Under the pieces are notes generated by a model. It did not search any database, had not been told where the DNA came from, and saw only the letters and a program-made list of their open reading frames with translations. The translations under genes were made by a program, and so were the position numbers. Positions 7,010-14,981 of a stretch of DNA of 29,492 nucleotides are shown in pieces; positions within the stretch are counted from its first letter, which is position 1; every line of letters starts with the position of its first letter. This stretch comes from JAWLHK01 sp041690355 [NCBI: bacterium] (GTDB lineage: Bacteria > J088 > JAWLBW01): NCBI GenBank assembly GCA_041690355.1, contig JAWLHK010000031.1:1-29492 (forward strand), written 5' to 3'.

Positions 7010-7786
7010 ATGCAACCGGATCCCCTCGTTATCGGTCCCTATACCTTCCACTCCCGGCTCATTGTCGGCAGCGGCAAGTACCGCGACTTCGACGAGACGC
7101 GGCTCGCCACCGAGGCATCCGAAGCCGAGATGATCACGGTCGCCGTGCGCCGGGTCAACGTCACCGACGCGTCGCAGCCGAACCTGCTCGATCACCTGCC
7201 CAAGGGGATGAAGATTCTCCCCAACACCGCCGGCTGCTACACCGCCGAAGAGGCCGTGCGCACCGCGCGGCTCGCGCGCGAGGCGCTCGACACCGACCTG
7301 GTCAAGCTCGAGGTCATCGGTGATCCGCAGACGCTCTTCCCCGACAACGAGCAGACGCTCGAAGCCGCCCGCATCCTCGTGAAGGACGGCTTCACGGTGC
7401 TGCCGTACACGCTCGACGATCCGATCGTCTGCCGCAAGCTGGTGGACGCAGGCTGCGCCGCCGTCATGCCGCTCGCCGCGCCCATCGGCAGCGGACTCGG
7501 CATCCGTAACAGCACGAATCTGCTCATCATCCGCGAAACGATCCGCGAGGTACCGGTCATCGTCGACGCGGGAGTGGGCACGGCCAGCGACGCCGCCCGC
7601 GCCATGGAGCTCGGCGTCGACGGCCTGCTCATGAACACGGCCATCGCCGGCGCGCGCGACCCGATTGCCATGGCGACGGCCATGAAGCTCGCCGTCCGCG
7701 CCGGACGTCTTGCGTATCTGGCAGGCCGCATCGAGAAGCGCCTGTACGCGAACGCGAGCAGCCCCCTGGCAGGTCTCATCGAGTGA
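7010..7786 (+). CDS. thiG: Thiazole synthase ThiG
   Basis: A 258-residue TIM-barrel enzyme that builds thiazole phosphate from DXP, dehydroglycine and ThiS thiocarboxylate in thiamine synthesis. Family signatures are present: GSGKY near residue 21, the Schiff-base lysine K99 in [43 protein letters not shown], and the phosphate loop [18 protein letters not shown]...LMNTAI. The length is typical. GGAGG precedes the ATG at good spacing. The stop overlaps the next start (GTGA). Confidence 0.97.
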   Translation: MQPDPLVIGPYTFHSRLIVGSGKYRDFDETRLATEASEAEMITVAVRRVNVTDASQPNLLDHLPKGMKILPNTAGCYTAEEAVRTARLAREALDTDLVKLEVIGDPQTLFPDNEQTLEAARILVKDGFTVLPYTLDDPIVCRKLVDAGCAAVMPLAAPIGSGLGIRNSTNLLIIRETIREVPVIVDAGVGTASDAARAMELGVDGLLMNTAIAGARDPIAMATAMKLAVRAGRLAYLAGRIEKRLYANASSPLAGLIE

Positions 7787-8445
7787 GGCTGCGCGACCCG
7801 CGGCTGCGCGTGCTCCTGATTACGCCTGAAGAGGCGTCGGCCGGAGCCTCTCCGCAAGAGGAGCGCCGGCTTCTCGAGCGTACCGAGCAGGCGCTGGCGG
7901 CGGGGATCCGGGCCGTACAGCTGCGCCGCAAGCGGACCCCTGTACGCCGGCTGCGCGATCTCGGCGCCCGCATGCGCGAGCTGACTGCCCGGTTCGGCGC
8001 GCTGCTGCTCGTGAACGGCCGAGTCGACGTCGCGGCGGCCGTCGGCGCCGACGGCGTGCATCTTGGCGGAACCGATGTTCCGCCCCGGGCGGCCCGGGCC
8101 GTCCTCGGGCCGGAGGCGCTCATCGGGGCGTCGGGGCATGCGGGAGATGCGGAGGAGCGGTTCGCCGGCGCCGATTACCTGACCTTCTCGCCCGTCTTCG
8201 CATCGCCTGGAAAAGGGGACCCCGTGGGCCTTGACGGGCTGCGCGATGCCGTCGTCCGGTACAATATACCGGTGCTCGCCCTGGGCGGGGTGACGCCGTC
8301 ATCGCTGGCCGGGCTGGCGGCGGCGGGTGCATCGGGCGCGGCGCTCATCCGCGCCGTGTACGATGCGGACGATGTTGCGGACGCGGCGGGAGCCTTTCTG
8401 TCGCAGAGCAGGGAGTTGTGGAATGGCGCAGAAGATCATCGTTGA
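7783..8445 (+). CDS. thiE: Thiamine phosphate synthase / TenI-family protein
   Basis: A 220-residue TIM-barrel of the ThiE/TenI family: QLRRK (47-51), ADGVHLG, and [19 protein letters not shown] near the phosphate site. ThiE joins thiazole phosphate and HMP-PP; TenI aromatises thiazole. The usual VNDR motif, whose Asp binds magnesium in ThiE, reads V77-N78-G79-R80, and the PTxTK pyrophosphate loop is replaced by FASPGKG. Thiazole tautomerase or altered activity is therefore a real alternative. The GTG start overlaps the thiG stop by 4 bp, and its 3' end overlaps the next gene by 23 bp. Confidence 0.8.
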   Translation: MRLRDPRLRVLLITPEEASAGASPQEERRLLERTEQALAAGIRAVQLRRKRTPVRRLRDLGARMRELTARFGALLLVNGRVDVAAAVGADGVHLGGTDVPPRAARAVLGPEALIGASGHAGDAEERFAGADYLTFSPVFASPGKGDPVGLDGLRDAVVRYNIPVLALGGVTPSSLAGLAAAGASGAALIRAVYDADDVADAAGAFLSQSRELWNGAEDHR

Positions 8446-9394
8446 AGGCTACCATACCGATCGGGCCGTGGCGCCGCTTTCGGAGCTGATTGCCGGCCTG
8501 CGCGAGGTCGAGCCGGCGCTGCCCGAATCCGAAGCCGGCCGACTGCTCGTGAGTCCGCCGTTCGAACTGACGAGCTGGCTCCCCGACGACGCCGCTGCGC
8601 GCGGGCGCGAAGCGCTCGAGGCGCTGGGCCTGCGCATCGTCCTGCGTGAAGGGCCCGACGATCCGTCCTGGTGGCGCGAACGCGACAGCGAGACGCAGCT
8701 CGAGCGTACGCCGCCGCCCGGCCTCTCCGCAGACCGGGTGCCGGAACCCGCGCCCGCCGCCCATGTCACGCACGCCCCCCACGTTCCCGCCGAAGTGCCC
8801 CCTCCGGTTCCCGAGGGCATCTGGGAGACGTGGAATGAGGTCGTGTTCCACCCCTCGCGCTTTTTCGCCTCGCCGCTCATTCGTGAGCGAATCGGCAATC
8901 CCTTTCTGTTCGCCGTCGCCGTGAGCGTCGTCGGGGCCGTGCTCGGCGTCCCCGGCAACTATGTCCTGCTCCAGGGACAGGGGACGACGCTCGCCATGGA
9001 GCTCCTTCGCGCCGTCCTTGCGACCCCGTTCGGCGTCGCCGTGCTCGTCGGCATCTCCACCGTCACCCTGCACGTGGGCGCCCGCATCTTCGGCGCGCGC
9101 GGCGACATCGGCATCGCTTTTCGTATCGTGTCCTATTCCATGGCGGTCAACGTGTTCTGGGCCGTCCCCATGCTCGGCTGGTCTGTTCCCTGGTTCTTCT
9201 ATTTCATCTATTCCATCGCCGGACTGCAGGGCGGTTACGGGCTCAATCCGATTCGAGCCACCAGCGCCGCTCTGTTGCCGGTCATCGTATTCATGTCGCT
9301 CATCGGGCTGGTCGCCACCCTCGTCGTGCTCGCCATCGGAGCGAGCGGGCTTGAAACCTGGCTCCAGCAGATGCAGCAGTTCGAAGCTCCATGA
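8423..9394 (+). CDS. Yip1-family membrane protein with N-terminal alpha/beta domain
   Basis: A 323-residue protein. Residues 1 to about 80 (KIIVEGY...LLVSPPFELTSWL...ALEALGLRIVLRE) look like the small alpha/beta domain related to the L7/L12 C-terminus or ClpS, inferred from pattern. A Pro-rich linker spans about 95-135. The C-terminal 180 residues have the Yip1 layout: IWETWNEVVFHPSRFF, then about five membrane helices. The function of bacterial Yip1 proteins is not established. ATG 8423 has GGGAG eight bases upstream. Position inside a thi-htrA operon suggests co-expression rather than a thiamine role. The stop overlaps the ATG at 9391. Confidence 0.75.
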   Translation: MAQKIIVEGYHTDRAVAPLSELIAGLREVEPALPESEAGRLLVSPPFELTSWLPDDAAARGREALEALGLRIVLREGPDDPSWWRERDSETQLERTPPPGLSADRVPEPAPAAHVTHAPHVPAEVPPPVPEGIWETWNEVVFHPSRFFASPLIRERIGNPFLFAVAVSVVGAVLGVPGNYVLLQGQGTTLAMELLRAVLATPFGVAVLVGISTVTLHVGARIFGARGDIGIAFRIVSYSMAVNVFWAVPMLGWSVPWFFYFIYSIAGLQGGYGLNPIRATSAALLPVIVFMSLIGLVATLVVLAIGASGLETWLQQMQQFEAP

Positions 9395-9411
9395 TTGCAA
9401 AGGTAGTACCC

Positions 9412-10827
9412 ATGTCGATTCGCCTGTCGTCCGTTGCCGCCGTCCTCTCTCTGCTCCTCACCGCCGCCGCCCCGGCCTGGAGCGCGGAACCCGCCGTCGC
9501 CCCGCAGGCGGCCGATGATTCGTCATCGGCGACCGGGTCCGCTGCGGGACCCTCGCGCGAGCGCATGCTCATGTCGCTGTTCGAAGACGTCATCAGCGAC
9601 GTGAGCTCGAAGGTGCTCCCCTCGGTCGTCTTCATCGAGGCGATTCAGAAGAACAACAACCGCAAGGCGAAGGTGACCGGAAGCGGCTTCATCGTCAGCG
9701 AAGACGGCCTGATCGTCACGAATCAGCACGTCGTCGAGAAGGCGCAGAAGGTCGAGGTCACCTTGATGAACAGCCGGCGCAAGTTCCGCGCCGAGATCGT
9801 CGGCGCCGACGAACAGACTGACATCGCCGTCCTCAAGATCGAACCGCCGGGCAAGCTGCCGGCCGCGAAGCTCGGCGATTATAACAGCGTGCGCGTCGGC
9901 GAGGGGGTGCTCGCTATCGGCAACCCCTATGGCCTCGACGGCACGGTCAGCTTCGGCATCGTGAGCGCCAAGGGGCGCAACCTGAACGTCGGCTCCATCA
10001 TCAACGATTTCATCCAGACCGACGCCATGATCGACCACGGCTCGAGCGGCGGCCCGCTCGTGAACCTCAAGGGCGAAGTCATCGGCGTGAACTCGCGCGG
10101 GCAGGGGCGCGGCATCGGCTTCACGATTCCGATCTCGACCGCGCTCGAAGTGCGCGACCGGCTGGTCGAGAGCGGCACCTATAAGCGCGGGTGGCTCGGG
10201 GTCACCGTGCAGCCGCTGAGCCGCGATCTCGCAGAATACTTCGGCAAACCCGACCTCAAGGGCGCCATCGTGACGCACGTCATCGACACCTCGCCGGCGG
10301 CGCGCGCGGGTATCCGCGTCGAAGACATCATTCTCGAGGTCAACGGCACGCCCATCGACACCGAGGATCTCAAGGACCTGAACGAGTTTCGCCGCGTCAT
10401 TGCGGCCATCGCGCCCGAGACCAGGGTCAAGGTGAACGTCCAGCGCGCCGGCAGGAAGAAGACGTTGACGGTCGCCATCGGCGAGCAGCCCCAGATCGAA
10501 GGGGAGGAGTTCGAGACCGACTTCGGATTTACCGTGCAGGAAATCACGACGTCCATGACGGTCGCGAACCGGCTGGCGAGCAGCGAAGGGGTCTTCGTCA
10601 GCTTCGTCGAAAAGGGGAGCGTCGCGGCCGAAGCGAGCCTCGGTTACTCAGAAGTTCTGCAGTACGTCAACGACACGCGCGTGCGCACCCTGGCCGAGTT
10701 CCGCAAGGCCTTCGAGAAGGCCGACACGAGCAAGCCGTTCCTGCTCAAGGGGCTCGCCGGCGACACGCTGCGGTACCACCTTCTGGTGCCCTACGGAAAG
10801 GGCAAGCAGGTCGTCGCCGAAGAGTAG
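9412..10827 (+). CDS. htrA: HtrA/DegP-type periplasmic serine protease, two PDZ domains
   Basis: A 471-residue envelope protease and chaperone. A Sec signal (about 1-24, cut after AWSA) precedes an S/A-rich linker and a trypsin-like domain with triad H106 (TNQHVV), D137 (DIAVLKI) and S212 (GSSGGPL). PDZ1 (about 255-345) has the GWLGV entry, and PDZ2 (about 365-460) is more divergent. The serine region reads IDHGSSGGPL rather than the usual INPGNSGGPL, but the triad is intact. I prefer ATG 9412 (AAAGG eight bases upstream, proper signal peptide); ATG 9391, overlapping the Yip1 stop, adds seven residues. Confidence 0.92.
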   Translation: MSIRLSSVAAVLSLLLTAAAPAWSAEPAVAPQAADDSSSATGSAAGPSRERMLMSLFEDVISDVSSKVLPSVVFIEAIQKNNNRKAKVTGSGFIVSEDGLIVTNQHVVEKAQKVEVTLMNSRRKFRAEIVGADEQTDIAVLKIEPPGKLPAAKLGDYNSVRVGEGVLAIGNPYGLDGTVSFGIVSAKGRNLNVGSIINDFIQTDAMIDHGSSGGPLVNLKGEVIGVNSRGQGRGIGFTIPISTALEVRDRLVESGTYKRGWLGVTVQPLSRDLAEYFGKPDLKGAIVTHVIDTSPAARAGIRVEDIILEVNGTPIDTEDLKDLNEFRRVIAAIAPETRVKVNVQRAGRKKTLTVAIGEQPQIEGEEFETDFGFTVQEITTSMTVANRLASSEGVFVSFVEKGSVAAEASLGYSEVLQYVNDTRVRTLAEFRKAFEKADTSKPFLLKGLAGDTLRYHLLVPYGKGKQVVAEE

Positions 10828-10828
10828 G

Positions 10829-11500
10829 TCAGGGATCCACGAACACGAACGCGCCGAGGCGTCCGGCGCGTTCGCCGTCGCGGCGAAACGAGTGGAGGTC
10901 GGCGGCGTCGCGGGTGCAGACGGCTTCCACCTCGATTTGCGCAACGCCGGCCGTTTCGAGCAGGCGCGCATTGATCTGCTGCAGGTCCAGGTGCGGACCG
11001 TCTTCGCGGTCCGACACCCAGGGGCCTTCGCCGAAGGACTGGCGGAAGCGGCCGGCCAGTTCGGGATCCACCCGGTAACAGCAGGCGCCGATGGCCGGCC
11101 CGATGTACGCGTAGACGGAACCGGGATCGGCGAAGCGCTCGAGGGCCCGCAGAACGATGCGCGCATAGGTGCCGCGCCAGCCGGCGTGCACGGCCACGGC
11201 CTTCCGTTCGGCGGAAGACAGCAGAAGAATGGGCACGCAGTCGGCGATGCGGATCACTGCGGATTCCCCCGCGGCCACTTCAATGGCGTCGGCTTCGCAG
11301 GATGCGTCGGCCGCAGCCGCGACATCGACGATCCGGTCGCCGTGGACCTGGCGCACCTGGCCGGGCGCCGTGCGGCCGAGCCGCTCGGCAAGCGGGCCTG
11401 CATCCGCTAGCGGATCGAAATTGCGGTCGCCCACGCCGTAGAAGAAGCCGTTGACCGGCCGCCCCGTGTAGAACTCGATTCCCCGCGCGCCGGTTTTCAC
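10829..11500 (-). CDS. pgeF: Laccase-domain protein PgeF (YfiH/YlmD family)
   Basis: A 223-residue multicopper-like purine nucleoside/peptidoglycan-editing family protein. The metal ligands are visible: H53 in QVHGDR, C88 in ADCVPILL and H105 in HAGWRG. IGPAIGACCY near 140 is also typical. In E. coli PgeF corrects misincorporated L-Ser in UDP-MurNAc-peptide; other members act on purine nucleosides. The start is GTG at 11500, overlapping the rluD stop (GTGA) with AGGAGG seven bases upstream. It is last in the minus-strand minD-like operon and nearly touches htrA, which converges on it with a 1-bp gap. Confidence 0.92.
   Translation of the reverse strand: MKTGARGIEFYTGRPVNGFFYGVGDRNFDPLADAGPLAERLGRTAPGQVRQVHGDRIVDVAAAADASCEADAIEVAAGESAVIRIADCVPILLLSSAERKAVAVHAGWRGTYARIVLRALERFADPGSVYAYIGPAIGACCYRVDPELAGRFRQSFGEGPWVSDREDGPHLDLQQINARLLETAGVAQIEVEAVCTRDAADLHSFRRDGERAGRLGAFVFVDP
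10847..10873. other. Perfect 9-bp hairpin between htrA and pgeF ends
   Basis: GAACGCGCC pairs with GGCGCGTTC across a 9-nt loop. It sits 19 bp after the htrA stop and within the last codons of pgeF. It could slow or end transcription from the htrA side, but there is no T run. Confidence 0.35.
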
Positions 11501-12453
11501 GGTGCGTCCTCCTGCTGCATCAGGGTCCACAGTCCGATCATGTCGTCGGGAACCGGCGTCTCGAAGCGCAGGGCGTTCCCCTTGCGATCGACGAACCCGA
11601 GCACGGCCGCGTGCAGGGCCTGCCGGGCGAAGCTGCGCACCGCGTTCTGCAGGGCGGTTCCCATGTGGGGCGAGACCGAACGGCTCTTGCCGTAGAGCGG
11701 ATCACCGACGAGCGGATGGCCCGCTTCGGAGCAGTGAACGCGCACCTGGTGCGTGCGGCCTGTCTCGAGCCGGCAATGCAGGTGGGCGAAGTGCGGCGTC
11801 TGCGCGATGACCTCGAAGTGCGTGACGGCCTGGCGGCCGCTTCCGGTCTTGCCGGTCATCCGCAGGCGGTTGCGCGGATCGCGCTCGATGGTTCCGCGCC
11901 AGCTTCCGCGTTGGGTGCGGAAACCGCCCCAGGCGAGGGCCACGTACATCCGCTCCACCGTATGGCGCTCGAACTGTTCGGCGATGTGCCGGTGGGCGGC
12001 GTCGTTCTTGGTGGCGACGAGAATCCCCGACGTGTCCTTGTCGATGCGGTGCACGATGCCCGGCCGCTGCACGCCGCCGACGTTCGACAGGTGGCCGCAG
12101 TGGTGCAGCAGCGCATTGACGAGCGTTCCCTCCTGGTGCCCGGCGGCGGGGTGCACGACCATGCCGGCCGGCTTGTTGACTACGATGTAGTCGTCGTCTT
12201 CGAAGAGGATGTCGAGGTCGATGGCCTGCGCTTCGGGCTCTGCCGGAACCGGCGGCGGAACGGTGGCGTCGATCCGGTCGCCGGCGCGCAGCACTGCCCC
12301 TGCCTTGGCGGGCCGGTCGTTGAGGCGCACTTCGCCGGCGTCGATGATCGCCTGCCAGCGGCTGCGGCTGAGGGTGGGATGCGCGTCAGCGAGAAAGCGG
12401 TCGAGACGGACCCCCTCCTGTTCGGACTGGATGACGAAGGTCAGGGTCTGCAT
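11497..12453 (-). CDS. rluD: 23S rRNA pseudouridine synthase, RluD family
   Basis: A 318-residue RluA/RluD-family enzyme. An N-terminal S4 domain (about 15-75: VRLDRFLA...SRWQAIIDAGEVRLND) is followed by the synthase domain. Its motifs are VVNKPAGMVVHPAAG (91-105), the catalytic HRIDKDTSGILV with Asp138, and LETGRTHQVRVH. RluD isomerises U1911/1915/1917 in helix 69 of 23S rRNA, acting late in 50S assembly. The length is typical. It is coupled to pgeF downstream through a GTGA overlap and follows the 89-residue gene by 42 bp. Confidence 0.93.
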   Translation of the reverse strand: MQTLTFVIQSEQEGVRLDRFLADAHPTLSRSRWQAIIDAGEVRLNDRPAKAGAVLRAGDRIDATVPPPVPAEPEAQAIDLDILFEDDDYIVVNKPAGMVVHPAAGHQEGTLVNALLHHCGHLSNVGGVQRPGIVHRIDKDTSGILVATKNDAAHRHIAEQFERHTVERMYVALAWGGFRTQRGSWRGTIERDPRNRLRMTGKTGSGRQAVTHFEVIAQTPHFAHLHCRLETGRTHQVRVHCSEAGHPLVGDPLYGKSRSVSPHMGTALQNAVRSFARQALHAAVLGFVDRKGNALRFETPVPDDMIGLWTLMQQEDAP

Positions 12454-12495
12454 GCGTGGCCGAGGGAGCGGTAGCGAAGCGCGGCGGCAGGCCGC

Positions 12496-12765
12496 TTACC
12501 AGATCGTGGTTTCTTCGCTTCCGAAGGGGTTGATGATGATATCGACCACAGCGCGGTTGAAGAGGTTGAGGCGCTGCTCGAGCTCTTCGTCGACGCGGCC
12601 CATGTACATCCGGCGCGCCTCTTCGATCTCGGAGGCGAGCTCCTCGAAAAGCGCGTCGCGCCGCAGTGCCTGGCGGATTTTCTCGCGGTTGTAGAGTGCG
12701 ATGTCGCCCACCAGGGTTTCGGCGATGCGTCGGGCTTCGACAGGGTCGTTCGTCAGGTGGGCCAT
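12496..12765 (-). CDS. Small conserved-looking helical protein
   Basis: An 89-residue acidic, helical protein with no signal or membrane segment. The block VGDIALYNREKIRQALRRDALFEELASEIEEARRMYMGRV recalls a short module I associate with C-termini of zinc-ribbon or regulatory proteins in deltaproteobacteria, but the match is from memory. The C-terminus ends in EETTIW. It lies 2 bp downstream of the J-domain/HTH gene in the same operon. Codon use matches its neighbours, so I accept it as a real gene of unknown function. Confidence 0.7.
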   Translation of the reverse strand: MAHLTNDPVEARRIAETLVGDIALYNREKIRQALRRDALFEELASEIEEARRMYMGRVDEELEQRLNLFNRAVVDIIINPFGSEETTIW

Positions 12766-12767
12766 GC

Positions 12768-13529
12768 TTATCCTTGTCGGTAGGCTTCGAAGTTGCGCAT
12801 GTAATCGCTGACGACCTTGTTCTCGTCGATCCGCAGAAGCTTGGCGTAAAGGCGGAGAAACCCTTTGAGGTAGACCGGCGCGGGGAGCAGGGCGAAATTC
12901 GATTCCTCGATCCAGGTCAGGTTCGACGATGAGACTTTGGTGCGCGTGCTTACTTCGCGGATGCTGAGACCGTGCGCTTCGCGGATGGCGCGCAGCTCGG
13001 CGCCGCCGAAAGGCCTGCCGTCCAGCTCGGGCAGGGCGCTCAGATCGGGGACGGGAGGTTGCGTGACCGGCGGTTCGGGCTTCCGCTCGACCACGCGTTC
13101 TGCAGCCGGGGGCAGCGGGCGCGAGGTACTCTCGCCGGTCGGCCGGGCTTCGGGGGCATCCGGCACGGCGCGCTCGGCAGGTTCGGGGGCGGCTGACAAG
13201 GGAGCCGGTGACTCGGCGGGAGGCTCGGCGATGCGCATGGCGGGCGGCGGCGTCGGTACGGCGCGCATACGCCGTTCCGGATAGCGGCCGGCATCCTTAA
13301 GTTCCCTGTCGTAGCGGGCCCGCACGTCGTCGTCGCAGAGTGTCCGCCGCGCCTCTTCGAGAAATCGGAGGATCTCCCGGCGCTCGTCGTCGGTCAGAAG
13401 ACCGTAGGTGGCCATGGAGTCGGGGCTGTAGTTGTCGACCGCGTCCTGATGGGCGGCTTCAATCGCCTCGCGGGTGGCGTCGGGCGAGATATCGAGGGCC
13501 GTGTAGTAGTCGAGCTTGGTCAGGTTCAT
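12768..13529 (-). CDS. J-domain-like/HTH_25 fusion protein
   Basis: A 253-residue cytosolic protein in three parts. Residues about 7-78 resemble a DnaJ J-domain (YYTALDISPDATREAIEAAH...ARRTLCDDDVRARYDREL) in which the HPD tripeptide is replaced by SPD, so DnaK stimulation is doubtful. Residues about 80-170 are a Pro/Ala/Glu-rich linker. Residues about 172-250 are a RodZ-type HTH_25 domain (ELRAIREAHGLSIREVSTRTKVSSSNLTWIEE). There is no membrane segment, unlike RodZ. It sits 2 bp after the MinD-like ATPase, suggesting a partner in polar, division or motility positioning. Confidence 0.8.
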   Translation of the reverse strand: MNLTKLDYYTALDISPDATREAIEAAHQDAVDNYSPDSMATYGLLTDDERREILRFLEEARRTLCDDDVRARYDRELKDAGRYPERRMRAVPTPPPAMRIAEPPAESPAPLSAAPEPAERAVPDAPEARPTGESTSRPLPPAAERVVERKPEPPVTQPPVPDLSALPELDGRPFGGAELRAIREAHGLSIREVSTRTKVSSSNLTWIEESNFALLPAPVYLKGFLRLYAKLLRIDENKVVSDYMRNFEAYRQG

Positions 13530-13531
13530 GG

Positions 13532-14518
13532 TCAGAAATCCATGACGAGCTGCGCGCCGTCGTGCAGCCGATCGATGAGTCCGCGAAGGGCAGCCGTCGT
13601 CGGGGCGTCGGGAAACTGGAGCACGAACGGCTTGCGCTTGCGAATCGCCCGCCAGACCTGGTCATCATGCGGCAGCGCGCCCTGGAAGCGCAGATTGATG
13701 CCGAGCAGCTTCTGACAGGCATTGCGCAGGCCGTAGCCGACCTTCATGTCTTCGGGTTCGCGCACCTGATTGAGAACGAGTCGCGGCGTGAACTGTTGAA
13801 TGGCGCGTGTGGCGTGGTCGCCGATCTCGGCATCGAGGCGACGGGCGCGCTCGAGGATGGCGTCGACGTGGCGCAGCGTGGCGTCGTTGCGCGGATCCTG
13901 CACTTCATCGAGCAGTTTATGAAAGGCGAAGTGCTTGGAGACCATGCGCAGGCGGCGCACGACGGCCGCGCGGATGAACCGGTAGCCGTTTTCGACGCTC
14001 GTCGGCTCGGGGAGCACGACGACGATCGGGGTGTGGGCGAGATTGAAGAAGTCGAGCGTCGTGAAGCTGCTCCCAGCGCCCAGATCGAGCAGGAGCACGT
14101 CGCCGGCGGTCTCGCGCAGGCGGGTGAGCAGCTTGACCTTCTGGCGGAAGCGGGGGTTGGCCGCTTCGAGCGTGTCGCCGGCGCCGCCGATGAGCCGCAG
14201 GTTGGGGACGCCCGTCTCGACGACGAGCGTGTTCAGCTCGCCCTTGCGATTGAAGAAGTCTGAAAGGGTCGCCGTCGGCGGGCTGACGCCGAGCAGCGTG
14301 TGCAGATTGGCCCCGCCCAGATCGGCGTCGACCATGGTCACGCTGCGGCCGCGTGCGGCGAGCAGGAGCCCGAGGCTGCTGCTGACGAAGGATTTCCCGA
14401 TGCCCCCTTTACCCCCGCCGACGGCCCAGATTTCGGCCCGACGCTGCCGCGCTCCTCCTGCGGGAGTCACGCCGGGCAGCGGCAATTCGGGTCGTGCGTC
14501 TTTGAGCAAGCCGTGCAT
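13532..14518 (-). CDS. MinD/FlhG-like deviant-Walker ATPase
   Basis: A 328-residue P-loop ATPase of the ParA/MinD group. The deviant Walker A GGKGGIGKS (35-43) includes signature lysine K37. The switch strand VDADLGGANLHTLLG starts at about 63, and the DVLLLDLGAG Walker B lies near 140. The order of motifs and the C-terminal NAC-LG region suit MinD or FlhG/FleN-type regulators better than chromosome ParA; no ParB is near. I see no clear C-terminal membrane-targeting helix. It leads the operon minD-like, J-HTH, small protein, rluD, pgeF. ATG 14518 has only a weak Shine-Dalgarno. Confidence 0.85.
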   Translation of the reverse strand: MHGLLKDARPELPLPGVTPAGGARQRRAEIWAVGGGKGGIGKSFVSSSLGLLLAARGRSVTMVDADLGGANLHTLLGVSPPTATLSDFFNRKGELNTLVVETGVPNLRLIGGAGDTLEAANPRFRQKVKLLTRLRETAGDVLLLDLGAGSSFTTLDFFNLAHTPIVVVLPEPTSVENGYRFIRAAVVRRLRMVSKHFAFHKLLDEVQDPRNDATLRHVDAILERARRLDAEIGDHATRAIQQFTPRLVLNQVREPEDMKVGYGLRNACQKLLGINLRFQGALPHDDQVWRAIRKRKPFVLQFPDAPTTAALRGLIDRLHDGAQLVMDF

Positions 14519-14599
14519 CTTGAAAAAAGGGAACAGCGCATCGACGGCCGCGGGGACGGTCGCCGGATGGACGGGGAACAGGCCTGTCAGCCCATGATA

Positions 14600-14628
14600 T
14601 TTTTACCAGACTTTCCATGAGGTTGCAA
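14600..14628 (-). promoter_or_regulatory. Sigma-70 promoter of the minD-like operon
   Basis: On the minus strand, TTGCAA (14628-14623), a 17-bp spacer ending TGG, then TAAAAA (14605-14600). This gives a -35, an extended TGn and a -10. The leader before ATG 14518 is about 75 nt. Confidence 0.6.
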
Positions 14629-14653
14629 AAGAGTGACGCGTGAGGGCAAGTGA

Positions 14654-14919
14654 GATTTACGATTGACGATTGACGAAACCCCGTTCGTGTCGAGCCGACT
14701 GCTGAAGGCAGCGCCGGAAGCGACGGCGAGACAGGCGCATGCTAACCAGGCGCGCCCCCTCGCTGTCGCGCTCCACTCTATTTCGCGCCGTCAGCTCGGG
14801 ACGAACGGGGGCTCTTGCCCTTGCTTGATCAGTGCTTGCTGCTTGGCGCTCAGCGCTTGGTGCTTGGTGCTGTTCCCCATCACTTGCTTCTCAGGCATCA
14901 GGAATCAAGAATCAGGAAT
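14654..14919 (+). repeat. Composite mosaic repeat A-Z-B-Y-C (block R4)
   Basis: Family A: GATTTAC, GATTGAC, GATTGAC (14654-14675). The Z element occupies 14681-14808. Family B has six 7-bp units (14829-14870): TCAGTGC, TTGCTGC, TTGGCGC, TCAGCGC, TTGGTGC, TTGGTGC. Spacer Y (14871-14891) contains TGTTCCCC and TTGCTTCT. Family C: CAGGCAT, CAGGAAT, CAAGAAT, CAGGAAT (14892-14919). Relative to block 6574-6707, Z replaces spacer X. The block lies between the divergent minD-like and metallo-beta-lactamase genes. Positions 14816-14867 are identical, inverted, to 29258-29309. Confidence 0.88.
14681..14808 (+). repeat. Z element, copy 1 (near-palindromic, 128 bp)
   Basis: The ends are inverted repeats: CCGTTCGTGTCGAGCCGAC on the left, and CCGTTCGTCCCGAGCTGAC when the right end is read on the other strand. 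Internal segments (GGAAGCGACGGCGAG against GGAGCGCGACAGCGAG) also pair, so the whole unit could fold into one long imperfect hairpin around position 14744. It contains no ORF of note and no flanking target duplication is evident. Copies: 17362-17491 and, inverted, 29312-29440. Confidence 0.85.
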
Positions 14920-14933
14920 CCCCATGTGGTCTG

Positions 14934-14942
14934 TGCTACCAT
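14934..14942 (+). promoter_or_regulatory. Candidate extended -10 promoter for the hydrolase gene
   Basis: TG-c-TACCAT, an extended -10, lies 14 bp after the C array and 39 bp before ATG 14982. I find no good -35. Confidence 0.4.
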
Positions 14943-14981
14943 GCGACTTCGCGCGACTTTCCGCGCCCGCATTCGTTACCC

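Noticed and set aside
14681-14808. Insertion sequence remnant
   Set aside because: There are terminal inverted repeats but no transposase fragment and no target duplication; I kept it as a repeat element only.
14654-14919. CRISPR-like array
   Set aside because: Units are only 7 bp, contiguous and without unique spacers; there are no cas genes.
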